Below, one piece after another: positions 1-5,184 of a DNA stretch of 5,184 nt; the stretch's first letter is position 1, and every line of letters starts with the position of its first letter. The translations under genes were made by a program, and so were the position numbers. The notes under the pieces were generated by a model. It saw nothing but the letters and a program-made list of their open reading frames with translations. It was not told where the DNA came from and made no database searches. Origin of the DNA: Desulfuromonadaceae bacterium (lineage in GTDB: Bacteria > Desulfobacterota > Desulfuromonadia > Desulfuromonadales > Geopsychrobacteraceae); assembly GCA_030639985.1 (NCBI GenBank), contig DAOWKG010000097.1, positions 1-5,184 of the forward strand. Direction: 5' to 3'.

Positions 1-98
1 AATGCATCACCAAATTGATGGAGCGCCTCCTGCAATTTCGGAGTTGCCAGAGCTTTATCAATCCGCTGACGATAATCTTTGCTGCGCTGCTTATTCAT
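1..98 (-). CDS. lutB: LutB-like lactate utilization iron-sulfur protein, N-terminal fragment (runs off left edge)
   Basis: Only the first 32 codons are inside the window. The visible protein begins MNKQRSKDYRQRIDKALA and continues TPKLQEALHQFGDA. This resembles the short helical lead-in of LutB/LldF proteins (a 'KAL..P.LQ.AL..' pattern), which is followed in that family by a LUD domain and 4Fe-4S ferredoxin motifs that are not visible here. In the family, LutB is the iron-sulfur subunit of the cytoplasmic LutABC complex that oxidises L-lactate to pyruvate. The start is well supported: AGGAG at 106-110 lies 7 bases ahead of the ATG. The gene follows a LutC-like gene on the same strand, which is the main reason for the name. 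The gap between them is 196 bases and is mostly filled by a palindromic repeat. The identification is an inference from a short N-terminus plus context; a fused LutB-LutA type protein is possible. Confidence 0.6.
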   Translation of the reverse strand, partial: MNKQRSKDYRQRIDKALATPKLQEALHQFGDA

Positions 99-127
99 TG
101 CGTAACTCCTTTATTAAAACCATGATA

Positions 128-284
128 GCCACCAAGACACCAAGAGAACCATTTTAACGGAGAGGCGCAGAGGCAGGAGAGTAAGTCTTTTGGTTTAAAA
201 CCTTAAAGTATGGTTTTTCTCTCTGTCTCTCCGCCTCTCCGTTATTTTTTTTGACCTTCTTGGTGTCCTTGGTGCCTTGGTGGC
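128..284. repeat. Long imperfect palindrome made of tandem ~8-base units, between lutC and lutB
   Basis: The outer ends are GCCACCAAG (128-136) and its exact complement CTTGGTGGC (276-284). The inner arms share a perfect 13-base match, TAACGGAGAGGCG (155-167) with its complement at 232-244. Each arm is internally repetitive. CACCAAG occurs at 130-136 and 138-144. Its complement CTTGGTG occurs three times, at 259-265, 268-274 and 276-282. The inner left arm reads as three octamers, CGGAGAGG, CGCAGAGG, CAGGAGAG (158-181). The inner right arm reads TCTCTCTG, TCTCTCCG, CCTCTCCG (218-241). The centre is AT-rich and carries GGTTTAAAACC (192-202). No protein is encoded. The element begins 10 bases after the lutC stop and ends about 18 bases before the lutB ribosome site, so it would fold in the lut transcript. 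From memory, intergenic repeats of this CACCAAG/GAGAGG style are scattered in several bacterial genomes; I cannot give a family name. No target-site duplication is evident. Confidence 0.85.
155..252 (+). terminator. Possible rightward terminator-like structure (stem plus T run)
   Basis: Read rightward, the inner stem of the palindrome (155-181 pairing with 218-244, imperfect toward the loop) is followed directly by eight T residues at 245-252. That is the outline of an intrinsic terminator, though the loop of about 36 bases is large. It would act on transcription antisense to the lut genes. Read leftward, no T run follows the stem, so it should not be a strong intrinsic terminator for the lut transcript. 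Function is inferred from shape alone. Confidence 0.3.
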
Positions 285-294
285 AATTAAGTTT

Positions 295-858
295 TTACAT
301 TTCCAGAAAATCGTCCGAGATTCCCGGTACCAGCAAAATAAACAATTCTTTCGGTCCATGAACCCCGATGGTCAAAACCCGCTCAATATCGGCGGTTCGG
401 CTTGGTCCGGTTATATAAGCGATATAATTACGGGAATCGCGCTGATGCATTTGCCGCAGCGGCTTTACCGCGTCAATGCCATCAGCAACAATCTTTTTAG
501 GATCGAGCAGGGCAAAATGTTTGGTCGGTAAGGTCGTTGCCAAGCGAATATCTTCGGCAGTACTCTCCAGCACCAAGGTTCCGGTATCGGCAATAGCAAA
601 ATTGACGCCACTGATTCCGGCTTCCGCTTGTTCCGCTACCGCCCGAAAATTGTCGACCTCGACAGCAACACCAGTCTTTTTTAAAGCCGCCTTCAACTTA
701 AAACGGCTGCCAGTACTGAAAGAAGGTAGCAGTAACGTACCTGCAACCTTTCCGGCAATAAAATTGGCAGCTGCCGAAATCGAGTCGACCGCAATAACCT
801 CGGCACCGACATTACCGGCGGCCGCAGAAAATTGCTCTATAAGCTTAGGTTTTGACAT
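295..858 (-). CDS. lutC: LutC-like LUD-domain protein, lactate utilization
   Basis: This 187-residue protein carries the LUD domain (formerly DUF162) across most of its length. Visible family signatures are VNFAIADTGTLVLES (residues 85-99) and TGPSRTADIERVLTIGVHGP (150-169), the most conserved blocks of LutC/YkgG proteins. No membrane segment, signal peptide or cysteine cluster is seen, so it is probably cytoplasmic. In Bacillus subtilis, LutC acts with LutA and LutB in oxidising L-lactate to pyruvate; LutC itself has no iron-sulfur motif. It is shorter than the roughly 240-residue Bacillus protein, mainly at the N-terminus, as in many compact homologues. The frame is open further upstream to 960, but that would overlap fetB, and a strong AGGAAGG at 864-870 supports the ATG at 858. 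It lies 20 bases after fetB and precedes the lutB fragment, suggesting a fetB-lutC-lutB operon. Family is certain; the substrate is inferred from the family and neighbour. Confidence 0.9.
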   Translation of the reverse strand: MSKPKLIEQFSAAAGNVGAEVIAVDSISAAANFIAGKVAGTLLLPSFSTGSRFKLKAALKKTGVAVEVDNFRAVAEQAEAGISGVNFAIADTGTLVLESTAEDIRLATTLPTKHFALLDPKKIVADGIDAVKPLRQMHQRDSRNYIAYITGPSRTADIERVLTIGVHGPKELFILLVPGISDDFLEM

Positions 859-863
859 AAACA

Positions 864-870
864 CCTTCCT
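864..870 (-). promoter_or_regulatory. Ribosome binding site that fixes the lutC start
   Basis: On the minus strand AGGAAGG ends 5 bases before the ATG at 858. It sits in the short gap between the fetB stop and lutC. It makes the 187-residue start far more likely than the longer open frame that extends into fetB. Confidence 0.75.
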
Positions 871-878
871 CTCAAGTT

Positions 879-1595
879 TCAATCCCGCGTCACCAGATCC
901 CCCCGGATCAGGGTAAGAAATAATGCCGCCGAAATACCAGCAGAGCTGAAAATCATACACATCACCATAATTTGATATCTTGCCGCAATTAAAGGGGAAA
1001 CTCCGGAGATGATTTGTCCCGTCATCATCCCCGGCAATGAAACCAACCCAACTGCCAACAAAGAGTTGGTTATTGGAATAAGTGCGGCATGCATGGCAAC
1101 ACCACGAGCTTTTTCGTACGCTACGTTGCGGTTAATTTCGGCCTCAAAACGTTCACCAGCAAGACTGATACTGTTCATCGAATTAGCAAAAATCATCCCC
1201 GCCAAGGGGATGACATAACTAGGTAGATACCAGGGATGCAAGTTGAGCACCGCCTGCGTTATGAGCAGAAGGACAACCCCGCCACCAAGCAGGATTGCAC
1301 CAAACGCTTTAAGATATAATCTTTTGCGGGGAATTGAGATAGTTCCCAAAGCGATCCAACTGGCCGAAAAAAGCATCACTGCAAGCACTGCGATGACGAT
1401 ACAACTATTCTCAGTCTTGAAAATATAGGTAAGGAAATAGCCGATTAGGAGCAATTGCACCAACATCCGCCCCACCGCATAGATCGATTTTTTATAGCCA
1501 AGCTGCCACTTCCCGATAATGGCAATTACAACAATCACCGGAATAAAGGCAAGGGCGAGATTAAACAATGAAACGGTCTGAATTGTACTATTCAT
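879..1595 (-). CDS. fetB: FetB-family ABC transporter membrane protein (UPF0014, putative iron/metal export permease)
   Basis: The 238-residue product is an integral membrane protein with about six to seven hydrophobic segments (near residues 8-28, 41-59, 64-85, 97-116, 123-141, 181-197 and 206-230). Conserved family blocks are visible: a VGRMLVQLLLIGY segment (41-53), IPLAGMIFANSMNSISLAGE (129-148) and LPGMMTGQIISGVSPL (187-202) followed by ARYQIMVM. In E. coli, FetB is the inner-membrane partner of the ATPase FetA, in a transporter linked to iron export and peroxide resistance. No ATPase gene adjoins it here: upstream is the divergent regulator, downstream is lutC. The start is uncertain. 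A TTG at 1637 and an ATG at 1607 are in frame, but ATG 1595 (MNSTIQTVSL) gives the length and N-terminus closest to known FetB, and a candidate promoter at 1626-1656 would exclude the TTG. None of the three has a strong ribosome site. Family assignment is firm; the transported ion is not known from sequence. Confidence 0.87.
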   Translation of the reverse strand: MNSTIQTVSLFNLALAFIPVIVVIAIIGKWQLGYKKSIYAVGRMLVQLLLIGYFLTYIFKTENSCIVIAVLAVMLFSASWIALGTISIPRKRLYLKAFGAILLGGGVVLLLITQAVLNLHPWYLPSYVIPLAGMIFANSMNSISLAGERFEAEINRNVAYEKARGVAMHAALIPITNSLLAVGLVSLPGMMTGQIISGVSPLIAARYQIMVMCMIFSSAGISAALFLTLIRGDLVTRD

Positions 1596-1625
1596 GCTTA
1601 TCAACATAGCCGATGGTGGCACATT

Positions 1626-1656
1626 TGTATATTTCAAACTCAGCGTATCAGGTCAA
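1626..1656 (-). promoter_or_regulatory. Weak candidate promoter for the fetB-lutC-lutB cluster
   Basis: On the minus strand TTGACC (1651-1656) could serve as a -35 box. It is followed by TATACA (1626-1631) at 19 bases, or by AATATA (1628-1633) at 17 bases. Neither pairing is ideal. If used, transcription would begin near 1620 and leave a leader of about 25 bases before ATG 1595. Based only on box similarity. Confidence 0.3.
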
Positions 1657-1692
1657 AACAACGGTTGTCATTTTTTTGCAAACAGTTACCTT

Positions 1693-1721
1693 TTGACAAG
1701 CAAAACAAATTTCCATAAACT
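1693..1721 (+). promoter_or_regulatory. Sigma-70-type promoter of the sigma-54 activator gene
   Basis: A perfect -35 box TTGACA (1693-1698) is separated by exactly 17 bases from TAAACT (1716-1721), a four-of-six match to TATAAT. The predicted transcription start lies near 1727-1729, about 30 bases before the ATG at 1758. The spacing and the perfect -35 make this the most convincing promoter in the window. Confidence 0.6.
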
Positions 1722-1723
1722 AA

Positions 1724-1745
1724 AGTGAGTAAAAGAATACTCACT
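1724..1745. promoter_or_regulatory. Perfect 8-base inverted repeat, probable operator at the activator's transcription start
   Basis: AGTGAGTA (1724-1731), six bases, then the exact complement TACTCACT (1738-1745). The left arm begins 2 bases after the -10 box and spans the predicted transcription start. The right arm ends 1 base before the ribosome site GGAG (1747-1750). Because the likely start falls inside the left arm, a complete RNA hairpin would not form, so a DNA site for a dimeric repressor or autoregulator is the better reading. The binding protein is unknown. Confidence 0.55.
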
Positions 1746-1757
1746 CGGAGATAAAAT

Positions 1758-4589
1758 ATGGATCTACCAGTCTCGCAACAACTCGAACGGATAATTGGTG
1801 AAATTCAGGAATTTGGTAAAGAAAACCTGGAAGAGATTCTCCATAAATTAGTTGACGGAATTCAGATTCTTGCTGGCAGTGGCCATTGCCGCATCTATCT
1901 GGAAGATCTCACCATGGGAGCCCTGACTTGTGCCACAGCAACCAGCGGCGAACTCGATCAACTCAAGGACAACTTCTCACCAATTAACAATAGCGACTAT
2001 TCGATTTCTCAAGTTTATCAACAAAAGCGTGAACTTGACATCAACGACCTGTCACAGTATCCACACGATCTCCCCTTGACGGCGGGAATGGATAAAATAA
2101 AATCAACCTATCTACTACCAATTACCCAATTAGGCCGCTCCATCGGCGTTCTTTGCCTCGATCGAACAACACCGGAGCAACTCCCCTCCGAAGGACAACT
2201 GCACCGAATTCGCAAATTATTGGCGGAAACAACGCCAATGCTGAATCGGGCTCGTAAATATCAACAACAACTACTACTGGCACGTAAAGTAGATGAGGCA
2301 AAAAAACGCGAAGCAGCGCTGTTCATGGTGAAATCTGCCGCTCAATTAATCGATCAGGTAGCATTAGCTTCGGTGTTAATCCCAGTTCCCTCTACCGTTG
2401 ATGGGGAACGCACGATGCAGATCTTAGCCTCCTATTCCAAAGAACGTGAAGCCAGAAAGCTGTATGAGGAAGAACGCTTAATCAACCTCAGCCCAGGAGA
2501 ATCACTCCTTTCAAGTTTCATCGACCGGGCCGGGGTTATTGCTGATGATAGCTTACTGGCACCCTTTTACATTTCTGATCTGGCTGCCGAGACGCTGCAA
2601 AAATCGTATTTGACCAAAAAATTGGGGTTAAAATCGCTCTACATGGTGCCTCGCTACGATAAACGCACCCGCAGAGTTATCTGTCTGGTCAATTATTACA
2701 CCAAGGAACAGTACCAATTCAGCCCGTTTGAACGTGATCTCCTTGATGCTCACGCCGAAATGGCCCAACGAGTAGTTCAAGAGATTGGCAATGAACACCT
2801 TGAGGTTCAAGTTCTGGCAGAGATCAGAGATTTACTCCATCAATCAAATGACAGTTTACAGCCGTTCCTCCACCGGGTTCTTTCCAAAGCAACTCAATTA
2901 ATCGGCGCTGATACTGGCAGTATTGCCCTGATCCGAGAGCAACAAGGAGAGCGTTGGCTGGCAGTTGAAGATTCCGGGGGGAAACTAATCGGAGCAAAAA
3001 ACCGCGACTGGCTCAAACAGCACATCCCCCAATTGCGCGTCGGCGGCGAAGAACTTCCACTCGAGCAACGAAGCCTCTCGGGATTAGCAGCGGTGACCGC
3101 AAAAGCTCAGATTTTGGTAGATAGTCTCGATATCGAGACCAGCAATAATTTTTATCAACCGGTCACCGAAGCTATTCGGAGTGAGATTGCAGTTCCGGTA
3201 ATCTATGACAGTGAAGTGCTGGCCGTCATCTGCCTCGACAGCCTGCGCCCTCACTTCTTTACCAGTGAACACAAACGCATCCTGCTGATTATTGAGCGGA
3301 TGATCGGACACCATCTGGCCATTCTCCAAAAAATCGAACAGCTTACCAGTCAAATTGATCGACTGCGTCAGGACGTTGACTACAAAGATCCGAACATCAC
3401 CTCCTACCGGATGGGTAACATAATCGGCAACTCGACCAAAACCCAAGAGGTTATTGATACCATTCAGCGCCTTAGTCAACCCCTCTGCCAACGAATTATC
3501 AATTGGAAAAGTCCCAAGTTACCAGGAAAAGGGGAACTTCTCGGCCTGCCTTCAATCCTGATCACCGGCGAAACCGGGGCGGGAAAAGAATTTCTGTTTA
3601 ATAACCTGTTCGACCAACTTAATCAGACCTACCGTAAGCTTCTAGCAACTCAAAATGCGTTACCGCTGAAGAAAACCAATATTGCCGCTTACAGTGGCGA
3701 ACTAACCTATTCTGAACTATTCGGCCATAAACGCGGCGCTTTTACTGGTGCCCACAGTGATCGCCGGGGTATTTTTGAAGAAGCAAATGGCGGGGTAGTT
3801 TTTCTCGATGAGATTGGCGACGCCGACCCGAAAACCCAAGTGCAGCTATTGCGCTTTCTTGATAGCGGTGAATTCATCCGTCTGGGAGAAAACATCACCA
3901 GGCACTCTAAGGTACTACTGGTTGCCGGCACCAACCGCGACCTACGCCAACTGATTGCTGACGGATCGTTCCGGGAAGATCTCTTCCATCGCCTTTCGGA
4001 ACTGATCATTGAAGTCCCCTCACTGAATCAGCGCCGCGAAGATATCCCCGACCTTGCGGTCCACTTTTTGGGGCGTCTCTATCAAGCCTATTATCAGCCA
4101 GATCAAGATGCGGACGAAACCCCAATTCTTACCGTAGCGGCAAAAGGGATGCTTAAACGCCACCATTATACCGGCAATATCCGTGAATTACGTAGTATCC
4201 TCCTCCGCGCCATGTTGCTGCGCGAGAGCAAAACTATCAGTACCGCAGAAATTGAGCGGGCGATCCAACCACAAACAGGAAGTTATGGCGACAAAACCGA
4301 CGCAAAACGGCTGGTTATTGCCGACCAGGCGGCGGAGGAAATATTTAAACGGATACTGGCAAATGAGAATGATTTTTGGGACGCAGTCTACCAACCGTAT
4401 AGCGAACAGGAATTAACCCGTGAAGTAGTAATCAAGCTGGTTGAAAAAGCTCGGGCGGAAGGTGCTACCAATATGCCAAAGCTGGCACGTTTGCTGAGGG
4501 CATGTGACCCGGATGACAATTCAAGTACGGAAAAGAAACAGTTTTATCGCTTTAAAAACTTTCTCTACAAAACGGTACGGATTAATTAA
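1758..4589 (+). CDS. Sigma-54-dependent transcriptional activator with three GAF-like sensor regions and AAA+ core
   Basis: This 943-residue bacterial enhancer-binding protein uses ATP hydrolysis to open sigma-54 RNA polymerase promoters. Residues about 20-165, 185-345 and 350-525 look like three GAF-type sensor domains (the third clearest, with ADTGSIALI at 384-392 and VPVIYDSEVLAVICLDS at 479-495). Helical linkers lie near 164-190 and 520-545. The AAA+ domain (about 553-835) has Walker A GETGAGKE (604-611), the sigma-54 contact loop GAFTGA (660-665), Walker B VVFLDE (680-685), an arginine-finger region FREDLFHRL (738-746) and sensor II GNIREL (806-811), all intact. The stretch before Walker A and that between Walker A and GAFTGA are longer than in NtrC. 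The C-terminus (about 850-943) is charged and helical, without a recognisable Fis helix-turn-helix, and ends in a QFYRFKNFLYKTV segment. There is no receiver domain, so the signal is probably a small molecule or partner. Start ATG has GGAG (1747-1750) 7 bases ahead. Targets are unknown; the divergent fetB-lut cluster is the obvious candidate. Confidence 0.93.
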   Translation: MDLPVSQQLERIIGEIQEFGKENLEEILHKLVDGIQILAGSGHCRIYLEDLTMGALTCATATSGELDQLKDNFSPINNSDYSISQVYQQKRELDINDLSQYPHDLPLTAGMDKIKSTYLLPITQLGRSIGVLCLDRTTPEQLPSEGQLHRIRKLLAETTPMLNRARKYQQQLLLARKVDEAKKREAALFMVKSAAQLIDQVALASVLIPVPSTVDGERTMQILASYSKEREARKLYEEERLINLSPGESLLSSFIDRAGVIADDSLLAPFYISDLAAETLQKSYLTKKLGLKSLYMVPRYDKRTRRVICLVNYYTKEQYQFSPFERDLLDAHAEMAQRVVQEIGNEHLEVQVLAEIRDLLHQSNDSLQPFLHRVLSKATQLIGADTGSIALIREQQGERWLAVEDSGGKLIGAKNRDWLKQHIPQLRVGGEELPLEQRSLSGLAAVTAKAQILVDSLDIETSNNFYQPVTEAIRSEIAVPVIYDSEVLAVICLDSLRPHFFTSEHKRILLIIERMIGHHLAILQKIEQLTSQIDRLRQDVDYKDPNITSYRMGNIIGNSTKTQEVIDTIQRLSQPLCQRIINWKSPKLPGKGELLGLPSILITGETGAGKEFLFNNLFDQLNQTYRKLLATQNALPLKKTNIAAYSGELTYSELFGHKRGAFTGAHSDRRGIFEEANGGVVFLDEIGDADPKTQVQLLRFLDSGEFIRLGENITRHSKVLLVAGTNRDLRQLIADGSFREDLFHRLSELIIEVPSLNQRREDIPDLAVHFLGRLYQAYYQPDQDADETPILTVAAKGMLKRHHYTGNIRELRSILLRAMLLRESKTISTAEIERAIQPQTGSYGDKTDAKRLVIADQAAEEIFKRILANENDFWDAVYQPYSEQELTREVVIKLVEKARAEGATNMPKLARLLRACDPDDNSSTEKKQFYRFKNFLYKTVRIN

Positions 4590-4599
4590 AAGCGCGGAG

Positions 4600-5184
4600 C
4601 TACAAACCACAGTCGTACAATTGCTGTTCGACATTCTGCCGATCGGCATCACTCCAGGGGCCAACGACAACCAACTTCATCCCCTGTGAGCAAAACAATT
4701 CCCCTGCCACCTGTTGCAGCTCTGCCGGAGTCAGTTGCTGCAACTCCCGACAATCTTCTGCAATCGTACGAACATAGTCGGCCTGCACCCCCCAACCATA
4801 ACGAACCGCCATTGCTTCGAGCTGATCCCGGGAAAAGTCGAGATCAAACCGATAACTCCTGACCACCGCTGCCAGTTCTTCGCCGCAGATTGGCTCTTGG
4901 CGCAATTCAACCAACAGTTTAAATAGTTCCGTCATAGCTACCGTGAAATTTTCTGGAGTGACCGAAAGATCTATCGCCAGATAACCGGTATCGTCAAACA
5001 TGGAACAATTTGCCTCGACGGCGTAGGTCAAGCCTAATTCTTCCCGCAATCGAAGTGGCAAACGGGCGCCACCGCCCGCCGATAAAACCCGCCGTAACAA
5101 GCGGATGGCCAAGGTACGTTCATCTTTGCGTCCCGGCAAACGAAATGCCAACTGTACCCCAATTTGCGAATCAGAATCATGCAC
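4600..5184 (-). CDS. M16-family (insulinase/processing-peptidase-like) zinc protease, C-terminal part
   Basis: The window holds the last 194 residues; the frame stays open to the right edge, where the first codon is GTG read as internal valine, so the true start lies outside. The hallmark of the M16 C-terminal domain is clear: LLRRVLSAGGGARLPLRLRE (visible residues 29-48) leading into ELGLTYAVEA (49-58). The Arg (R47) and Tyr (Y54) of the R-x(6)-Y motif that positions the substrate peptide are both present. This is followed by DDTGYLAIDLSVTPEN (64-79), and the end KLVVVGPW (170-177) is typical of the domain's last strand. The HXXEH zinc site belongs to the N-terminal half and cannot be checked, so this could be an active protease or a non-catalytic partner. 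M16B proteins cleave peptides and are cytoplasmic or exported; location cannot be judged here. The stop TAG is only 10 bases from the convergent activator's stop. Confidence 0.88.
   Translation of the reverse strand: MHDSDSQIGVQLAFRLPGRKDERTLAIRLLRRVLSAGGGARLPLRLREELGLTYAVEANCSMFDDTGYLAIDLSVTPENFTVAMTELFKLLVELRQEPICGEELAAVVRSYRFDLDFSRDQLEAMAVRYGWGVQADYVRTIAEDCRELQQLTPAELQQVAGELFCSQGMKLVVVGPWSDADRQNVEQQLYDCGL

Noticed and set aside
128..142. GG-N10-GC spacing on the minus strand just upstream of lutB.
   Set aside because: Only the GG and GC match; the spacing arises from the ~8-base units of the repeat, and the rest of the consensus is missing.
130..282. CRISPR-like array from the repeated CACCAAG units.
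   Set aside because: Units are 7-8 bases and contiguous with no spacers, and half are inverted; this is a palindromic repeat, not a CRISPR array.
476..916. Open rightward frame of 146 codons opposite lutC.
   Set aside because: It is the antisense shadow of the well-supported LutC gene, with low-complexity Ala/Ser/Thr/Pro content and no domain.
859..960. Longer N-terminus for the LutC-like protein (34 extra residues).
   Set aside because: It would overlap the fetB end by 82 bases, is not LUD-like in sequence, and ignores the strong ribosome site at 864-870.
1617..1632. TGGCAC at 1617-1622 on the plus strand, matching the -24 half of a sigma-54 promoter.
   Set aside because: The -12 GC is absent at the required distance (the bases there are TA).
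1596..1637. TTG start at 1637 for fetB.
   Set aside because: It has no clear ribosome site, adds residues not typical of FetB, and lies upstream of the start implied by the candidate promoter.
1665..1699. TTGTCA (1665-1670) and TGACAA (1694-1699) as an operator.
   Set aside because: Six-base arms separated by 23 bases in an AT-rich promoter region are easily expected by chance.
1700..1714. Sigma-54-like -24/-12 element on the minus strand (TGGAAATTTGTTTTGCT).
   Set aside because: The GG and GC are 11 bases apart; sigma-54 promoters require 10, and a one-base change normally abolishes activity.
3084..3491. Leftward open frame of 135 codons inside the activator gene.
   Set aside because: It lies wholly opposite a conserved GAF/AAA+ coding region, with no ribosome site or recognisable domain.
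4575..4618. GTACG (4575-4579) and CGTAC (4614-4618) as a bidirectional terminator between the convergent genes.
   Set aside because: A 5-base stem with a 34-base loop and no T run is not credible.

Overview
The window looks like a piece of chromosome from a Gram-negative, respiratory or anaerobic bacterium. The best guess is Desulfobacterota, near the Desulfuromonas/Geobacter group. This rests on a lactate-utilization (Lut) module, a large multi-GAF sigma-54 activator, moderate base composition, and an intergenic repeat of a style seen in such genomes. The taxonomic guess is inference; nothing in the window proves it.

Layout: (1) Bases 1-1595 hold a leftward cluster in transcription order: a FetB-type membrane protein, a LutC-like LUD protein, then the first 32 codons of a probable LutB-like iron-sulfur protein that runs off the left edge. 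Between lutC and lutB lies a 157-bp imperfect palindrome (128-284) built of short units repeated about every 8 bases. (2) Bases 1596-1757 are a divergent control region. It has a good sigma-70-type promoter and an 8-bp perfect inverted repeat in front of the rightward gene, and a weaker candidate promoter for the leftward genes. (3) Bases 1758-4589 encode a 943-residue sigma-54-dependent activator with three predicted GAF-like sensor regions, a complete AAA+ core (Walker A, GAFTGA, Walker B, arginine-finger region, sensor II), and a C-terminus that does not look like the usual Fis-type helix-turn-helix. (4) Bases 4600-5184 hold the C-terminal part of a leftward M16-family zinc-protease-like protein, whose start lies beyond the right edge.

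How the parts may work together: the LutC/LutB proteins belong to the complex that oxidises L-lactate to pyruvate. The FetB-like permease shares their strand and sits 20 bases upstream of lutC, so the three are probably one transcript. The activator is transcribed divergently and is a reasonable candidate regulator of that transcript, but I find no correctly spaced -24/-12 promoter in the shared region, so this link is unproven. The M16 gene converges on the activator with only 10 bases between stop codons and is probably unrelated. No gene-free stretch exceeds 300 bases. I see no tRNA, rRNA, CRISPR array, transposase gene or replication origin. I found no clear previously undescribed system; the most unusual items are the palindromic element inside the lut cluster and the atypical architecture of the activator.
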